64,000 nucleotides of DNA from Pedobacter riviphilus (GTDB lineage: Bacteria; Bacteroidota; Bacteroidia; Sphingobacteriales; Sphingobacteriaceae). Under the pieces are notes generated by a model that saw only the letters and a program-made list of their open reading frames with translations, searched no databases and had not been told where the DNA came from. Where the stretch lies: contig NZ_CP061171.1 of NCBI RefSeq assembly GCF_014692875.1, positions 4,898,001 to 4,962,000 of the forward strand. The letters run 5' to 3'. The translations under genes and the position numbers were made by a program. Of this stretch, positions 28,226-36,838 are shown piece by piece; within the stretch, counting starts at the first letter, position 1, and each line of letters begins with the position of its first letter.

Positions 28226-28468
28226 AATAAAAATAACTGAGAATAAAGGAAGTATTTGGTTCTTTAGTTTGTATTGGTCATAGCCTTCTGATCAGGTAGC
28301 TGTGGATCTTTATAACATGAACGATGCTGACCATAGTAGCTAAGAGACAATTGGAAATACTATTTCTACTTGTAAAACAAGTTCGGCATGACGGTCGTAT
28401 TGGAAGAATAGGGAAAAGAGCAATTAAATTAGCCATCAGAATGACACCGCTAGAAAGAAAATAGTGGA

Positions 28469-28906
28469 CTAAACTAAGCCAACCTCCGCTCTGTAACCCA
28501 GATACTCATCTTCTTTTTGGGTCATAAGGGTTTTAGCTGCTTTTCCTTTGTCTTTGTAGCCCAGTAAATGCAGGGTGCCGTGGATCATAATGCGACAAAC
28601 CTCATCAAATTCCTGTGTTTTGAAGGTTTTGGCATTTTCTTTTACGCGCTCAATGCTGATGAAAATATCACTTACAATCTGTTTTTCTTCTTCAGAATTA
28701 TCGAAAGTAATGATATCGGTGTAGGTATCGTGGTTTAAATATTGTTGGTTGATGCCCAAGAGGTATTCGTCGCTACAGAAAATGAAATTGAGTTCCTGCA
28801 AATTAAAGCCTTCTTTTTCAATCGTAGCTTTAATCCACTTCTTTATCTTAAGTTTCTGAGGAAGATTATAACTAACTGATTCTGTGAAAAACGATATTGC
28901 AGGCAT
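28469..28906 (-). CDS. ybeY: Endoribonuclease YbeY (rRNA maturation)
   Basis: A single-domain metal-dependent RNase involved in 16S rRNA 3' processing and ribosome quality control. The 145 residues include NQQYLNHDTYTDIITFD and the metal motif HGTLHLLGYKD. H109 and H113 are the first two ligands. The third position, histidine in the canonical HGxxHLxGYDH, is aspartate (D119) here, a substitution I recall as usual in Bacteroidota. It is followed by the dispersed repeat at 28951 upstream of its start. Confidence 0.92.
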   Translation of the reverse strand: MPAISFFTESVSYNLPQKLKIKKWIKATIEKEGFNLQELNFIFCSDEYLLGINQQYLNHDTYTDIITFDNSEEEKQIVSDIFISIERVKENAKTFKTQEFDEVCRIMIHGTLHLLGYKDKGKAAKTLMTQKEDEYLGYRAEVGLV

Positions 28907-28950
28907 GTTGTAGTGTTTATGGCTGCAAATTTAAGAAATATTCCAATAGC

Positions 28951-29073
28951 CGTCATGCTGAACTTGTTTCAGCATCTTTTTAACGAAGACCCTGAAATAA
29001 ATTACCTTCGGTGAGCTCGCTTAAGGCTCGGTTTACTGCGTAGCTTTCCGCTGCGCTACAGGTCAGGATGACG
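28951..29073 (-). repeat. Composite palindromic repeat, full copy 2
   Basis: 123 bases. Its central block is the reverse complement of the 22007 copy with only a few differences. It opens CGTCATGCTGAACTTG and closes GGTCAGGATGACG. It lies between ybeY and the DUF4175 gene. Confidence 0.88.
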
Positions 29074-29084
29074 CCCTCCTAGTG

Positions 29085-32000
29085 CTATCGTTCCATATTC
29101 AACGATTTCAAATATTCAGCGATCTTGTTTTTATAGTAATAATTTAAACTTGGAGGTAGTTTCTGCAGTATATCATTACCGTTTTGTTGCTGTTTTTTAA
29201 ACTGATCCACCATTTTTTGATAAGATGGCGGGAACTCCTTCGCCGCTTTACTTTCGCGTTTTGAATCCTCTTCCTGATCGCGTTCAGCTTTTTCTGCTTC
29301 AAGTAACTTTGTTAAGAGGTCTTTTTGTCTGTTTAAGGTTTCTTGCTGCAAACGTTTATTAACCAGGTCGCTCTCGGTCTGTTTCATTTCTTTAATGGCT
29401 TCGTTTAGATTGCCCATTTTACCAGTGCCATCTTTATTCTCTTCACGGTTGATTTTTTCCAGCGCCTGGCGGATCATTTGTTGCTGCTGGGCCATCTTAC
29501 CAAACTCCTGGCTCATTTGCCCTTTACCCACTTTACCTTGATTATCTCCCGATTTTTGCATTTGCTCCCTGGCTTTTTGCATACTTTTGTTCAACTGTTC
29601 CTGCATCTGTGAAAGCTGCTTCATCCCTTGCTTTTGTTTTTTTCCACTACCGCCCTTACCGTTTTTCTGCATATTTTGCAGCTGACTTAGCGCTTCGCTT
29701 AACATCAAGGTTAGGTTATTGATAGAGGTCATGGTAAATTGCTGAAAACGGTTAGCCTCTGGGGTTCTTCTGTCTCCCAAACTTTCCAAACTTTTATCGA
29801 GGTTAAAATTAATCTTGTTCATTTCCTCGTTAACAGTCGATTCTATCTGCGGAACACGCTTGCTTAAGCTATATAGGCTATCGGCAATTGTTTTAAGGTT
29901 ATCTTTAATGCTGCGCTGTTTCTGAACATTGCTGGTATAAGATGGATCTGCCGCAGTCATTTTCTTTAAAGCAAGCATTACCTTTTCCTGATCGAAAGAG
30001 GTGGTCAATAAGTTTTCCAGTAACCGACGTAATTCCTTGGCATTCAGGTTGTTTTCCATTTCTTCGCCCTGCTGCTGCATATCGCTCATTTTTTTGGATA
30101 GTTTTTCCATCTGTTCGCCAGCTTTTTGTTGTTTCTGGCTTGCATTCTTCGAATCCTTCTTGTCTAAAGCTTCTTTACTATCCTGCTGTTCTTTTTGTAT
30201 ATCCTGTACATCTTTTTCAGGATTTTCGAAAGGATTTGGCCTTTCAAGTGATTGATTTTTTTCTTCCAGTTTTTTTAAATCATCTTTCAGATCTTTCATC
30301 TCCTTGTTAAGCGCATCCTGTTTTTGCTTTAACGATTCATTATCCTGTTTTTTATCTTTAGTTTGCTGAGCAAGTTCCTTCTGTTCTTTAGCCAATTCAT
30401 TTAAACGATCGATATCGGTTTGAAGGTTTTGTTCAAATTCTAATTGTTTGTAGAGTTCTAAGATCCTGTCGAGTTCATTTTTGAGGGTTTTATTGTCCAG
30501 TTGCATTTTCGAGAGCTCGTTCTGCGTTTGGTCTTTATTTTTCTCATTCATGAGGTTTTGCAGCTTCTGCAAAAGTTCTTTTGTTTTCTCATCCAGTACA
30601 TTATCAAACAGGTCTTTAATCTGTTTCTGTTTTTCCAGAAGCTCTTCAGTTTGTTTTTGGTCTTCCTGTTGCTGAATATTTTTATCGTTTTGCTCTTTTA
30701 TTTCCTTAACGGCCTCATCAAGCTGTTTTTGTTTGTCTAAAAGGGCTTCAATCTGTTTCTTATCTTCAAAAGAAATCTGTTTTTTATCGATGAGGCTTTC
30801 GGCCACCTTTTTACTTTCTTTTTCGATGGTATTGGCCAGGCGTATGGCTGACTGCATTTTCTGTTTTAAAGCCTGGTTGCTTGCATTTACCTGTTCGGCG
30901 GTTTCCTTTTTGGTAGGTTGTTTAAAGGTTTTGATTTCAGATCGGGTAACTTTTGCCCCATTTACACCGTCATTATCGGCTACTTCGAAATAATATTCAA
31001 TCTCCTGACCAGGTTTGGCAGCAGCAGCTTTTAAATCCCAGAAATAGAAAAAGGTATTTTCTGTTGCATTGCTTTTAATGGCAATATTTTTGGTAACTGT
31101 ACCCACAATGCGGTTATTTTCTTTGATGTTGTATTTAAAACTTAAGCGGCTAAAACCATAATCATCAGTAACCTGACCACTGAAATACAAGGCTTTAGTA
31201 CTAGCCGAATCTGATTTTTCTTCTACAGAAATCGCCGGAGCCTGATCTTTAACTACTGTAATTTGGTGCGAAAGCGAATCTCTAATTGTAACGTATTGGT
31301 TTTTAGGTGTAACGCTATATTTTGAATTATTTTTAATTGTAGCCCTAAAATTTGCTGCATCATCATTGATTTTAAGTAGGTTTTCGGTTCCGTTTATTAT
31401 GAATAGGAGTGCACTGCTTTTTTCAGTCTTAAAATTCCAGTTTACCTGGGTACCTTCTGGTAAAAGTATATCGCCTACATTCGAAATAGTTTCAGGTTTT
31501 TTACCCAGGTAGGCAGGGAAGGTAAGTGTTGCCGTTGCGTTTAACAATTCGGGGCGGGGCTTAACTGTAACCGTAAAAACTGAAGAACTAAAACCACCTC
31601 CTTTAAAAACCAATTTTTTATCGGTTTGGATATTTTTAATGTGATAATTAAACCTAGTGGTACCTTCTTTTTCGGCTTTGTAGGTGTTTTTACCGTCTTC
31701 TACATAAATTTCGGCCGGTAATTGATCACCGGATAATTTTAGATTGATGGTTACATCTTCACCTTGTGTAACCGTTAGGTTTTTATTTAAAACTGTAAAT
31801 GCAAAAGGTGCTTTTGGCGCAATATATTCATCGTACTTAAAAAAACTGTTGGTGCCTTCGCGTAAAATAGTGGGTGCGATAATGGCAATTAACAGAATAA
31901 TAGAAAGGGGAATGAAAAGATACTTTAAATACTTGCGGTTATCGTTAATGCTAATGGCCGTATAAAAAGGAACAGGTTTAAGCTCCAATATTTTTTGATC

Positions 32001-32402
32001 GATGCTGGCTAGAATGAGGTGGTTATTTTCAGGATGATTTTCGGATAAATGATGAAGTTGTAAGGTATTCAACAGTTTATCCTTAATATCGGAAAAGTGA
32101 TTTCCGATGATAACCGATGCTTCGTCGAAAGTAAGGTGTTTGCCCAATTTTAGCATCGAAAGCAAGGGTTTGATAATCAGAAAGCCAACAAGTAAGGCCC
32201 CAACAAGTAAATAGGCAAAAAATACAAAGGTTTTAAAAGCAGCACTTGGATTGAGGTAATAAAGACTTAAAAAAACAACGAGATATAGCCCTAAAAGTAT
32301 GGCAGCGGCATAAATGCTCCCGCGCAGAATTTTATTCAGGTAAAATTTGCGGATAAACTCATCTATCTTCCGTAATAAATCACTGTAGTTATTGCTCACC
32401 AT
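29085..32402 (-). CDS. Large DUF4175 family membrane protein
   Basis: A 1105-residue protein. Transmembrane segments lie near residues 30-50, 58-80 and 160-180, then a beta-rich periplasmic part (about 190-500). The rest, to the end, is a very long glutamine/lysine/glutamate-rich coiled-coil (LEKQKQIKDLFDNVLDEKT and similar). This matches DUF4175 proteins of Bacteroidota, whose function is unknown. Topology suggests anchoring in the inner membrane with an extended helical domain. The gene is unusually large for this window and ends close to repeat 28951. Confidence 0.82.
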   Translation of the reverse strand: MVSNNYSDLLRKIDEFIRKFYLNKILRGSIYAAAILLGLYLVVFLSLYYLNPSAAFKTFVFFAYLLVGALLVGFLIIKPLLSMLKLGKHLTFDEASVIIGNHFSDIKDKLLNTLQLHHLSENHPENNHLILASIDQKILELKPVPFYTAISINDNRKYLKYLFIPLSIILLIAIIAPTILREGTNSFFKYDEYIAPKAPFAFTVLNKNLTVTQGEDVTINLKLSGDQLPAEIYVEDGKNTYKAEKEGTTRFNYHIKNIQTDKKLVFKGGGFSSSVFTVTVKPRPELLNATATLTFPAYLGKKPETISNVGDILLPEGTQVNWNFKTEKSSALLFIINGTENLLKINDDAANFRATIKNNSKYSVTPKNQYVTIRDSLSHQITVVKDQAPAISVEEKSDSASTKALYFSGQVTDDYGFSRLSFKYNIKENNRIVGTVTKNIAIKSNATENTFFYFWDLKAAAAKPGQEIEYYFEVADNDGVNGAKVTRSEIKTFKQPTKKETAEQVNASNQALKQKMQSAIRLANTIEKESKKVAESLIDKKQISFEDKKQIEALLDKQKQLDEAVKEIKEQNDKNIQQQEDQKQTEELLEKQKQIKDLFDNVLDEKTKELLQKLQNLMNEKNKDQTQNELSKMQLDNKTLKNELDRILELYKQLEFEQNLQTDIDRLNELAKEQKELAQQTKDKKQDNESLKQKQDALNKEMKDLKDDLKKLEEKNQSLERPNPFENPEKDVQDIQKEQQDSKEALDKKDSKNASQKQQKAGEQMEKLSKKMSDMQQQGEEMENNLNAKELRRLLENLLTTSFDQEKVMLALKKMTAADPSYTSNVQKQRSIKDNLKTIADSLYSLSKRVPQIESTVNEEMNKINFNLDKSLESLGDRRTPEANRFQQFTMTSINNLTLMLSEALSQLQNMQKNGKGGSGKKQKQGMKQLSQMQEQLNKSMQKAREQMQKSGDNQGKVGKGQMSQEFGKMAQQQQMIRQALEKINREENKDGTGKMGNLNEAIKEMKQTESDLVNKRLQQETLNRQKDLLTKLLEAEKAERDQEEDSKRESKAAKEFPPSYQKMVDQFKKQQQNGNDILQKLPPSLNYYYKNKIAEYLKSLNMER

Positions 32403-32747
32403 ATCACCGTAAATGTAAAAATAGTTCTAGTCAATTGAAAGAAACCATAGAAAGGTAACGCGTTTATTTCAAATAGTTTATCAAGCGAGCCTTGTTTTTT
32501 GATTGATTTGGAAAACAATGGCCTGTGTTTCATGGAGGCCATCATCCCGCTTTTGCTACAACAAAAGCGGAAAAAGCTTTTGATTTCCGCGACTATCAGG
32601 TTTATTGAACAAAGACTGACTTACCTAAAAACAGCACATTAATTTAAAAATCTTTATCTTGTTTTTATTAATACAAAGGTTACATAGATTTTAAACTAGT
32701 ATTCTGATAAAAATCTACTTTTGATTTTTTGTATAATCATACCAAAT
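32403..32747. other. Divergent spacer with degraded repeat and promoter
   Basis: 345 bases without a gene. A hairpin with CCCGCTTTTG/CAAAAGCGG lies at 32548-32571, followed by AAAAGCTTTTGATTTCCGC and TATCAGGTTTA; similar pieces (TTTCCGCT, ATCAGGTTTA) occur near 10049-10103. The plus-strand -7 box TACTTTTG (32716-32723) serves the GDPD-GH16 gene. Confidence 0.5.
32716..32723 (+). promoter_or_regulatory. -7 promoter box for the GDPD-GH16 gene
   Basis: TACTTTTG, an exact TAnnTTTG match, 25 bases upstream of the ATG at 32748. It overlaps the upstream in-frame TTG (32721), so that TTG cannot be the start codon of the mature transcript. Confidence 0.5.
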
Positions 32748-34253
32748 ATGAAACGAGTATTTATTTCTGCACTAATGTTGTTCATTTTTACTGCCTCTTT
32801 TGCTCAAAAATTTAACTGGAATAAAAACCAGGTAATTGCCCACCGCGGAGCATGGAAGAAAAATAATTTCCCTCAAAATTCTATCGCTTCTTTAAACGAA
32901 GCCGTAAAGCTGGGTTGTTATGGATCGGAATTCGATGTGTGGATGACGGCAGATAATGTTTTGGTTATTAATCACGATCCTGAATTTCAGGGTTTGGTTA
33001 TCGAAAAAGTAAACTATGCCGATTTATTGACCAAAACGATGAGCAATGGCGAAAAAATCCCAACACTCGAAGCCTATTTATTGGAAGGTAAAAAACAGAA
33101 AACCACCAAACTGATTTTAGAGATCAAACCTTCGTTAATTAGTAAAGAGCGTGGAATTGAGGTGACCAATAAATGTGTTGAAATGGTTCAGAAACTCAAG
33201 GTAGTAGAGTGGACGGAGTATATCAGTTTTGACTACGATTACTGTAAACGCATTTTAGCACTCTTGCCAAAAGCAAAAGTAGCCTACTTAAAAGGCGAAA
33301 TCAGTGCCGAACAAATGAAAGCAGATAAATTAACCGGTGTTGATTATCATTTTAGTGTTTACCAAAAAGATGGATGGATTGAAAATGCCCACAAATTGGG
33401 ATTAACTGTAAATGCCTGGACGGTAAATACTGTTCCTGAAATTCAATGGCTTTTAGCACACCAGGTTGATTACATTACTACTAACGAGCCAGAATTAACT
33501 TTCGAAGAGCTTAAAAAAACACCTGTTGCAGCAGGTTGGAAGCTGAAATGGGCTGATGAATTTAATGATGCCGGATTACCTTTGGCAAAAAATTGGAGTT
33601 ACGATGTTGGTGGAAAGGGCTGGGGCAATAACGAACTTCAATATTATACCGATGCAGATAGCACAAACGCAATTGTAAAAAAAGGGAATCTAAATATTAC
33701 TGCTGTAAAAGCAGACAAGGAAAACAACCATTATACTTCGGCCAGATTAGTAACGAAAAATAAATTCGATTTTAAATACGGAAGGGTAGAAGTTCGGGCG
33801 ATATTGCCTAAAGGTAGGGGCTTATGGCCAGCTATATGGGCCTTACCAACCGATTCGAAATACGGCGGCTGGCCAAAAAGTGGCGAAATTGATATTATGG
33901 AACATGTAGGTTATGATCCGGATAGCGTTCATGGAACAGTGCATACCGAAAAATTTAACCATGTAATCAAAACACAGGTGGGCAAGGCTTTAAAGGTTGA
34001 AAATCCTTATAGCGAATATCATATTTATGCTGTAGAATGGTTTGCCGACCGCATTGATTTCTTTATCGATAACCAAAAATACCTCACCTTTAAGAATACC
34101 AAAAAAGGATCGGGCGACTGGCCTTTCGACCAAAATTTCCATATTATTTTAAATCTAGCTGTTGGTGGTGGCTGGGGTGGAAAAAAAGGAGTGGACGACA
34201 CTATTTTCCCGGCGACCATGAAAGTTGATTATGTAAGGGTATTTCAGAAATAA
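32748..34253 (+). CDS. Fusion of glycerophosphodiester phosphodiesterase and GH16 glycosidase
   Basis: 502 residues, secreted (signal peptide MKRVFISALMLFIFTASFA). Residues 25-260 are a GDPD barrel: H32/R33/G34, E61 and D63, and H76 in INHDP, plus LILEIKPS for the third metal ligand; all key catalytic positions are present, although the usual PENT reads PQNS. Residues 265-502 are a GH16 beta-jelly roll: WADEFNDAG, GWGNNELQYYTD, and the nucleophile motif EIDIME (E380, D382, E385). GDPDs cleave glycerophosphodiesters, including teichoic-acid-like chains; GH16 enzymes cut beta-1,3(4)-glucans or galactans. A phosphatidylcholine-type phospholipase gene follows. Confidence 0.9.
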   Translation: MKRVFISALMLFIFTASFAQKFNWNKNQVIAHRGAWKKNNFPQNSIASLNEAVKLGCYGSEFDVWMTADNVLVINHDPEFQGLVIEKVNYADLLTKTMSNGEKIPTLEAYLLEGKKQKTTKLILEIKPSLISKERGIEVTNKCVEMVQKLKVVEWTEYISFDYDYCKRILALLPKAKVAYLKGEISAEQMKADKLTGVDYHFSVYQKDGWIENAHKLGLTVNAWTVNTVPEIQWLLAHQVDYITTNEPELTFEELKKTPVAAGWKLKWADEFNDAGLPLAKNWSYDVGGKGWGNNELQYYTDADSTNAIVKKGNLNITAVKADKENNHYTSARLVTKNKFDFKYGRVEVRAILPKGRGLWPAIWALPTDSKYGGWPKSGEIDIMEHVGYDPDSVHGTVHTEKFNHVIKTQVGKALKVENPYSEYHIYAVEWFADRIDFFIDNQKYLTFKNTKKGSGDWPFDQNFHIILNLAVGGGWGGKKGVDDTIFPATMKVDYVRVFQK

Positions 34254-34427
34254 GGTGGTTAGATCAATAACCGCCACTTATGGTTTAATTGTTGAGATAG
34301 CTCACCTCAGGCCAAACCCATTGTTTTATTCGGGTTATCAACGTTTTATTCCTATCTGAAAACTGTCAGCTGAAAAATGCTAATTGAAAATTATAACTTG
34401 CGGTATCTAAGCTATATTGTATAATTT

Positions 34428-36800
34428 ATGGACTCACGTAGAGAATTTCTAAAAAAAGCGGCCTTGTTTGCCGGAGCCACCGGCATGGCCAACGCTTTGC
34501 CCAGTTCGGTGCTTAAAGCTATGGCCATTAACCCCGAGCCTGGCACTACATTTTACGATGCCGAGCATATTGTTTTCCTGATGCAGGAAAACAGGTCTTT
34601 CGACCACATGTTTGGTAAAATGAAGGGCGTGCGTGGATTTAACGATCCGCACCCGCACATTCAGCCCGATGGAAACAAAGTCTGGCTGCAAAAAGATGGT
34701 CAGGGATACACTTATGCCCCCTTTCATGTCGACATTAACAAAACAAAGATTACCTGGCAGGGTGGCTTGCCACACTCGTGGAACGACCAGGTAGCAGCGA
34801 GAAATGGTGGCCGTTACGATAAATGGTTGCCCGTTAAAACACCCATGACTTTGGCCTATTACGATCGGAATGATATTCCTTTCTATTATGCCATGGCCGA
34901 TGCTTTTACCATTTGCGATCAGCATTTTTGCTCGTCGTTAACCGGAACAACACCAAATAGACTGTTCTTTTTTACAGGAACCGTTCGCGGAGAAAAAAGT
35001 GCAAACCGGGTTGCGGTAGTCAATAACGATCAGGCTGAATCGCAAAATAATGTGTTTGTAGATTGGCCAACCTTTCAGGAAACATTAGAAGACAATGGTA
35101 TCGATTGGCGCATTTACCAAAATGAATTATGGACCTCCAAACTCCCCGAAGGTGAAATAGATGACTGGTTGGGTAATTATGGCGATAATCCTGTAGAATA
35201 CATCAGCAGGCACAACGTTAAATTATCGGCTTATTTTAGAAAAAATGGCGACAATACCGTTAAACCAGCCTTAACCGCAAAAGAGGTTCAGGAGAAATAC
35301 GATAAATTATCACAAAAGGAAAAAAACTTAATAGATAAAGCATTTACCACGAATATTTCTCAGAAAGATTATCTCGATCTAGAACCATTTACTTTTACAA
35401 ATGACCAGGGGAAATCTGAAACGATTAATGTGCCTAAAGGCGATATTTTTCATCAGTTTAGAAAAGACGTAGACAGCGGAAAATTACCAACGGTTTCTTG
35501 GTTGGTTGCGCCCCAACGTTTTTCCGATCACACCAGCTCGCCATTGTATGGAACCTGGTATGTGAGCGAAGCCCTGGATATTTTAACCAAAAACCCAGAG
35601 GTTTGGAAAAAAACAATTTTTGTTTTAACCTACGATGAAAATGATGGGTATTTTGATCATCAGCCACCTTTCGTGGTGCCAAACCCTGATGATTCAACCA
35701 GCGGAAAGGCGTCTGAAGGAATAAATTATGCCACCGATTTTGAATCAAGAAAAGGAAGTCCGATCGGTTTGGGCTATCGGGTTCCACTGGTTATTGCCTC
35801 ACCTTGGAGCAAGGGTGGTTTTGTAAACTCGCAGGTTTTCGATCATACCTCATCGATTATGTTCATGGAGAAATGGCTCGCCAAGAAAACCGGTAAGGCT
35901 ATAAAAAGCAATAACATCAGCGATTGGCGCAGAAATATATGTGGCGATTTAACTTCGGTTTTTAGGCCTTACAACGGCGAAGCCATCCAATCACCCGATC
36001 CACTAAAAAGAGATGCGGTAGTAACCAGCATTGGCAATGCCAAAAATAAACCGGCCCAGGTAGGTCCAACAGCTTTGAATAAAACCGAAGTGGCCAAAAT
36101 TAATAAGTTTGGGGCCTTTTCACGTGAAACATCAATCCATGCACCAAAGCAGGAGAATGGCACCAAACACGCATGTGCGCTTCCTTATCATTTAACGGTT
36201 GATGCAAATCTGGTTAACAATGAGATCGCACTAACTTTTCAATCGGCAAAAACTTTGTTTGGTAGCGAAATAGAAACCGTCGGTGCGCCTTTCAACATGA
36301 ATACCATTGCCAAATTTAAGGGAGTTGCAGGCAAAACATGGGCCTATGCGGTAAAAGCGGGCGATGTGTTAAAAGACAGCATCAAACTGGATGATTTTGA
36401 TAACGAAGTTTATGATCTAATAGTAAGTGGTCCGAATGGTTTTTACAGGCATTTCGTGGGCAGCAAAGAAAATCCTTCTGTTGTTGTAAAAGTATACCCA
36501 GAGCAGGGCGGTTTGGTAAGCAAAAAACTTACAGGTGCCCTGGTTTTTGCTATTGAAAACAAAGGCGCCAGCTTGGTTACGCTTCAAATTGTAGATAATA
36601 AATACAAATCGGGAAGTAGAACCGTAACAATCAAGCCAAAATCGAGTGCAAATATTTCGTTTAATCTGGCTAAAAATGCGAATTGGTACGATTTCAGTAT
36701 TGTACAGGCAGGAAATACCACATTTAAACACCGTTATGCAGGTAAAATAGAAACTGGGGAAATTACCCAAACAGATCCATACATGGGTAACGCATCATAA
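34428..36800 (+). CDS. Tat-exported phosphocholine-specific phospholipase C
   Basis: 790 residues with a twin-arginine signal (SRREFLKKAA, R4-R5). The catalytic domain starts EHIVFLMQENRSFDHMFGKM, a bacterial PLC/acid phosphatase-superfamily (phosphoesterase) signature, with FVLTYDENDGYFDH and HTSSIMFMEKWL later. Two C-terminal beta domains (about 590-780; LPYHLTVDANLVNNEIALTF) fit the DUF756 repeats of these enzymes. They hydrolyse phosphatidylcholine or sphingomyelin and release the phosphorylated head group. It follows the GDPD-GH16 gene by about 175 bases on the same strand and may act in the same phospholipid-scavenging route. A degenerate parS-like sequence lies inside. Confidence 0.92.
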   Translation: MDSRREFLKKAALFAGATGMANALPSSVLKAMAINPEPGTTFYDAEHIVFLMQENRSFDHMFGKMKGVRGFNDPHPHIQPDGNKVWLQKDGQGYTYAPFHVDINKTKITWQGGLPHSWNDQVAARNGGRYDKWLPVKTPMTLAYYDRNDIPFYYAMADAFTICDQHFCSSLTGTTPNRLFFFTGTVRGEKSANRVAVVNNDQAESQNNVFVDWPTFQETLEDNGIDWRIYQNELWTSKLPEGEIDDWLGNYGDNPVEYISRHNVKLSAYFRKNGDNTVKPALTAKEVQEKYDKLSQKEKNLIDKAFTTNISQKDYLDLEPFTFTNDQGKSETINVPKGDIFHQFRKDVDSGKLPTVSWLVAPQRFSDHTSSPLYGTWYVSEALDILTKNPEVWKKTIFVLTYDENDGYFDHQPPFVVPNPDDSTSGKASEGINYATDFESRKGSPIGLGYRVPLVIASPWSKGGFVNSQVFDHTSSIMFMEKWLAKKTGKAIKSNNISDWRRNICGDLTSVFRPYNGEAIQSPDPLKRDAVVTSIGNAKNKPAQVGPTALNKTEVAKINKFGAFSRETSIHAPKQENGTKHACALPYHLTVDANLVNNEIALTFQSAKTLFGSEIETVGAPFNMNTIAKFKGVAGKTWAYAVKAGDVLKDSIKLDDFDNEVYDLIVSGPNGFYRHFVGSKENPSVVVKVYPEQGGLVSKKLTGALVFAIENKGASLVTLQIVDNKYKSGSRTVTIKPKSSANISFNLAKNANWYDFSIVQAGNTTFKHRYAGKIETGEITQTDPYMGNAS
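36116..36131. promoter_or_regulatory. Degenerate parS-like site inside the phospholipase gene
   Basis: CTTTTCACGTGAAACA matches 14 of 16 bases of parS, with two mismatches at the left end. It may be a weak ParB site or chance; it is 10.2 kb from the parS pair at 25.8 kb. Confidence 0.35.
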
Positions 36801-36802
36801 AT

Positions 36803-36821
36803 ATCCCCCAAAAAGGGGGAT
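36803..36821. terminator. Hairpin between phospholipase and sensor kinase genes
   Basis: ATCCCCC, loop AAAAA, GGGGGAT: a 7-bp stem, just after the phospholipase stop. No T-tract follows on the plus strand, so it may only attenuate. Confidence 0.5.
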
Positions 36822-36838
36822 GGCTTTTGAAAGAAATT

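Larger units (their letters stand above)
27806..28468. other. Gene-free region with operator-like repeats and hairpin
   Basis: 663 bases without a convincing gene. CAAAAGTA at 27844-27851 is a -7 box on the minus strand for the ABC-F gene. Further in is a minus-strand terminator-like hairpin (28001-28035), and between 28195 and 28225 two direct repeats. A plus-strand TATCTTTG box lies at 28073-28080. At 28341-28393 there are scraps of the dispersed repeat family. The only start near the hairpin gives a 30-residue frame (27953-28045, minus) that I do not trust. Confidence 0.5.

Noticed and set aside
29942..30993. Several open frames antisense to DUF4175
   Set aside because: They result from the repetitive Q/K/E coiled coil of the real gene and have no protein signatures.
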